DNA of 64,000 nucleotides, from positions 682,001 through 746,000 of the forward strand of contig OX365940.1 of assembly GCA_947243795.1 (NCBI GenBank). Reading direction: 5' to 3'. The notes beneath the pieces were generated by a model. It did not search any database and was not told the origin of the DNA. It was given only the letters and a program-made list of their open reading frames with translations. This document shows positions 63,413 through 64,000 of this stretch, piece by piece. Position 1 is the stretch's first letter, and every line of letters starts with the position of its first letter. The translations under genes were made by a program, and so were the position numbers. The stretch comes from Saccharomyces uvarum (Eukaryota; Ascomycota; Saccharomycetes; Saccharomycetales; Saccharomycetaceae).

Positions 63413-64000
63413 AACTCTACTAGTTTGTCCTGATACGCTTGTCTGTTGTGAGTGAATAAAATCCTGCGCCAAGCTTTTCGTTTGGTTAGTGAGCTTTTAT
63501 GTAGTCTTTCTCTGGTTTAGGCAGCAGTGGGGTTTTGCGGTGAAAAGTTTCAAGCGATGCAGCAACTATTTCTGTTTCTTCACCTTCAAGGCCATCCATC
63601 CATCATCTGAAGAAAAAGAAAGAGAGGGGTGCCGATTTTCCAAAACCAGCACGGGATTTTTTAAGAGTGCGGTTGCCTTAAGGTGTATGGGCTCATGCCA
63701 GGAACAATGCAATAGAGTTTTGAGTTTCTTTAAGGTTGGGCAGCGAAGGTGGTCAATGCCAACTAACGTGTGTCTAGGCAGGATCTGCAACGGTTTTCCA
63801 TTGGACCCCGTATCTAAGAGAAGGATATGCTCGCTACGTTTTGTGGGCTGAGCTGAGCGCCGTTCAAAGCATGTCCCTCACCCCGGTCTGGCGAACCGTC
63901 TCTAATAAAAAGGGCGCATTGTCCAAAGTCCAGAACATGTTCTTGCCGGACGCAAACTCCATCTACCGGGATCTGCCCGGATCTGTAAGTGTTTGAGTGA
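63413..64000. other. ZRC1 upstream region to the window end
   Basis: This stretch of 588 bases contains a near-perfect zinc-responsive element (63582-63592). A second, spacer-less variant (GCCTTAAGGT, about 63675-63684) does not fit the consensus spacing. Open frames of up to 120 codons here have no protein character. No start of the next gene is recognisable. Confidence 0.6.
63582..63592 (+). promoter_or_regulatory. Zap1 zinc-responsive element, ZRC1 promoter
   Basis: ACCTTCAAGGC matches the palindromic ZRE consensus ACCTTNAAGGT at 10 of 11 positions. It lies 170-180 bases upstream of the ZRC1 ATG. In S. cerevisiae Zap1 induces ZRC1 at low zinc to guard against zinc shock, so the element is expected here. 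Confidence 0.75.

Noticed and set aside
63413-63472. N-terminal extension of ZRC1
   Set aside because: The frame is open for 20 more codons but begins at TTG, not ATG, and the known N-terminus starts at the ATG at 63412.
63489-63851. 120-codon plus-strand frame upstream of ZRC1
   Set aside because: It spans the Zap1 element, has no family resemblance and does not resemble the gene expected next on the chromosome.

Overview
The window is nuclear DNA of a budding yeast of the genus Saccharomyces. It shows dense single-exon genes, short intergenic gaps, a few introns with GTATGT and TACTAAC signals, a Ty1/Ty2-type solo LTR beside a tRNA gene, and RiBi and ribosomal-protein promoter motifs. Gene order and orientation match, from memory, S. 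cerevisiae chromosome XIII right arm from CEF1 (YMR213W) through ZRC1 (YMR243C), with no gene gained, lost or rearranged that I can see. Many proteins differ from the S. cerevisiae sequences I remember by roughly 5-20%, so this is probably a different Saccharomyces species. I cannot say which one from sequence alone.

Layout. 1-7.4 kb: CEF1 (5' end cut by the window edge), SCJ1, GAS3 and, on the minus strand, SKY1. 8-20.4 kb: GUA1, TRS130 (minus), ESC1 (long, acidic, repeat-rich) and ERG8. 20.6-32.3 kb: FMP42 and FSH2 (minus), UBP8, MRE11, MRPL44 (one intron), TMA29 and TAF7 (minus), MTF1. 32.6-40.1 kb: RRP5 (minus), a 1.3-kb divergent intergenic region, RPS10B (one intron) and a possible 57-residue ORF. 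40.2-54.5 kb: PEP5, FUS2, TRI1, RNH1, RNA1 (minus), TAF9, BCH1, DFG5. 54.7-63.4 kb: tRNA-Arg(UCU) with a solo delta-type LTR upstream, RNT1 and CUS1 (minus), YHM2, RPL20A (start codon split by an intron, minus) and ZRC1 (minus). The last 0.6 kb is the ZRC1 upstream region.

The genes are housekeeping and independent, with no operon-like logic. Shared themes are ribosome production (RRP5, RPS10B, RPL20A, RNT1, MRPL44), transcription (TAF7, TAF9, UBP8, MTF1), splicing (CEF1, CUS1, SKY1), trafficking (TRS130, PEP5, BCH1) and cell wall (GAS3, DFG5). Several promoters carry motifs that fit the known regulation of their genes: PAC/RRPE at RRP5 and GUA1, Rap1-like sites at RPS10B and RPL20A, a pheromone response element at FUS2 and a Zap1 element at ZRC1.

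I found no convincing undescribed system. The best leads are modest: the split-start RPL20A intron with an unusual 5' splice site, the 57-residue ORF after RPS10B, the RRP5-RPS10B intergenic region, and an odd acceptor end on the tRNA. Comparisons with S. cerevisiae lengths and names are from memory, not from a search.
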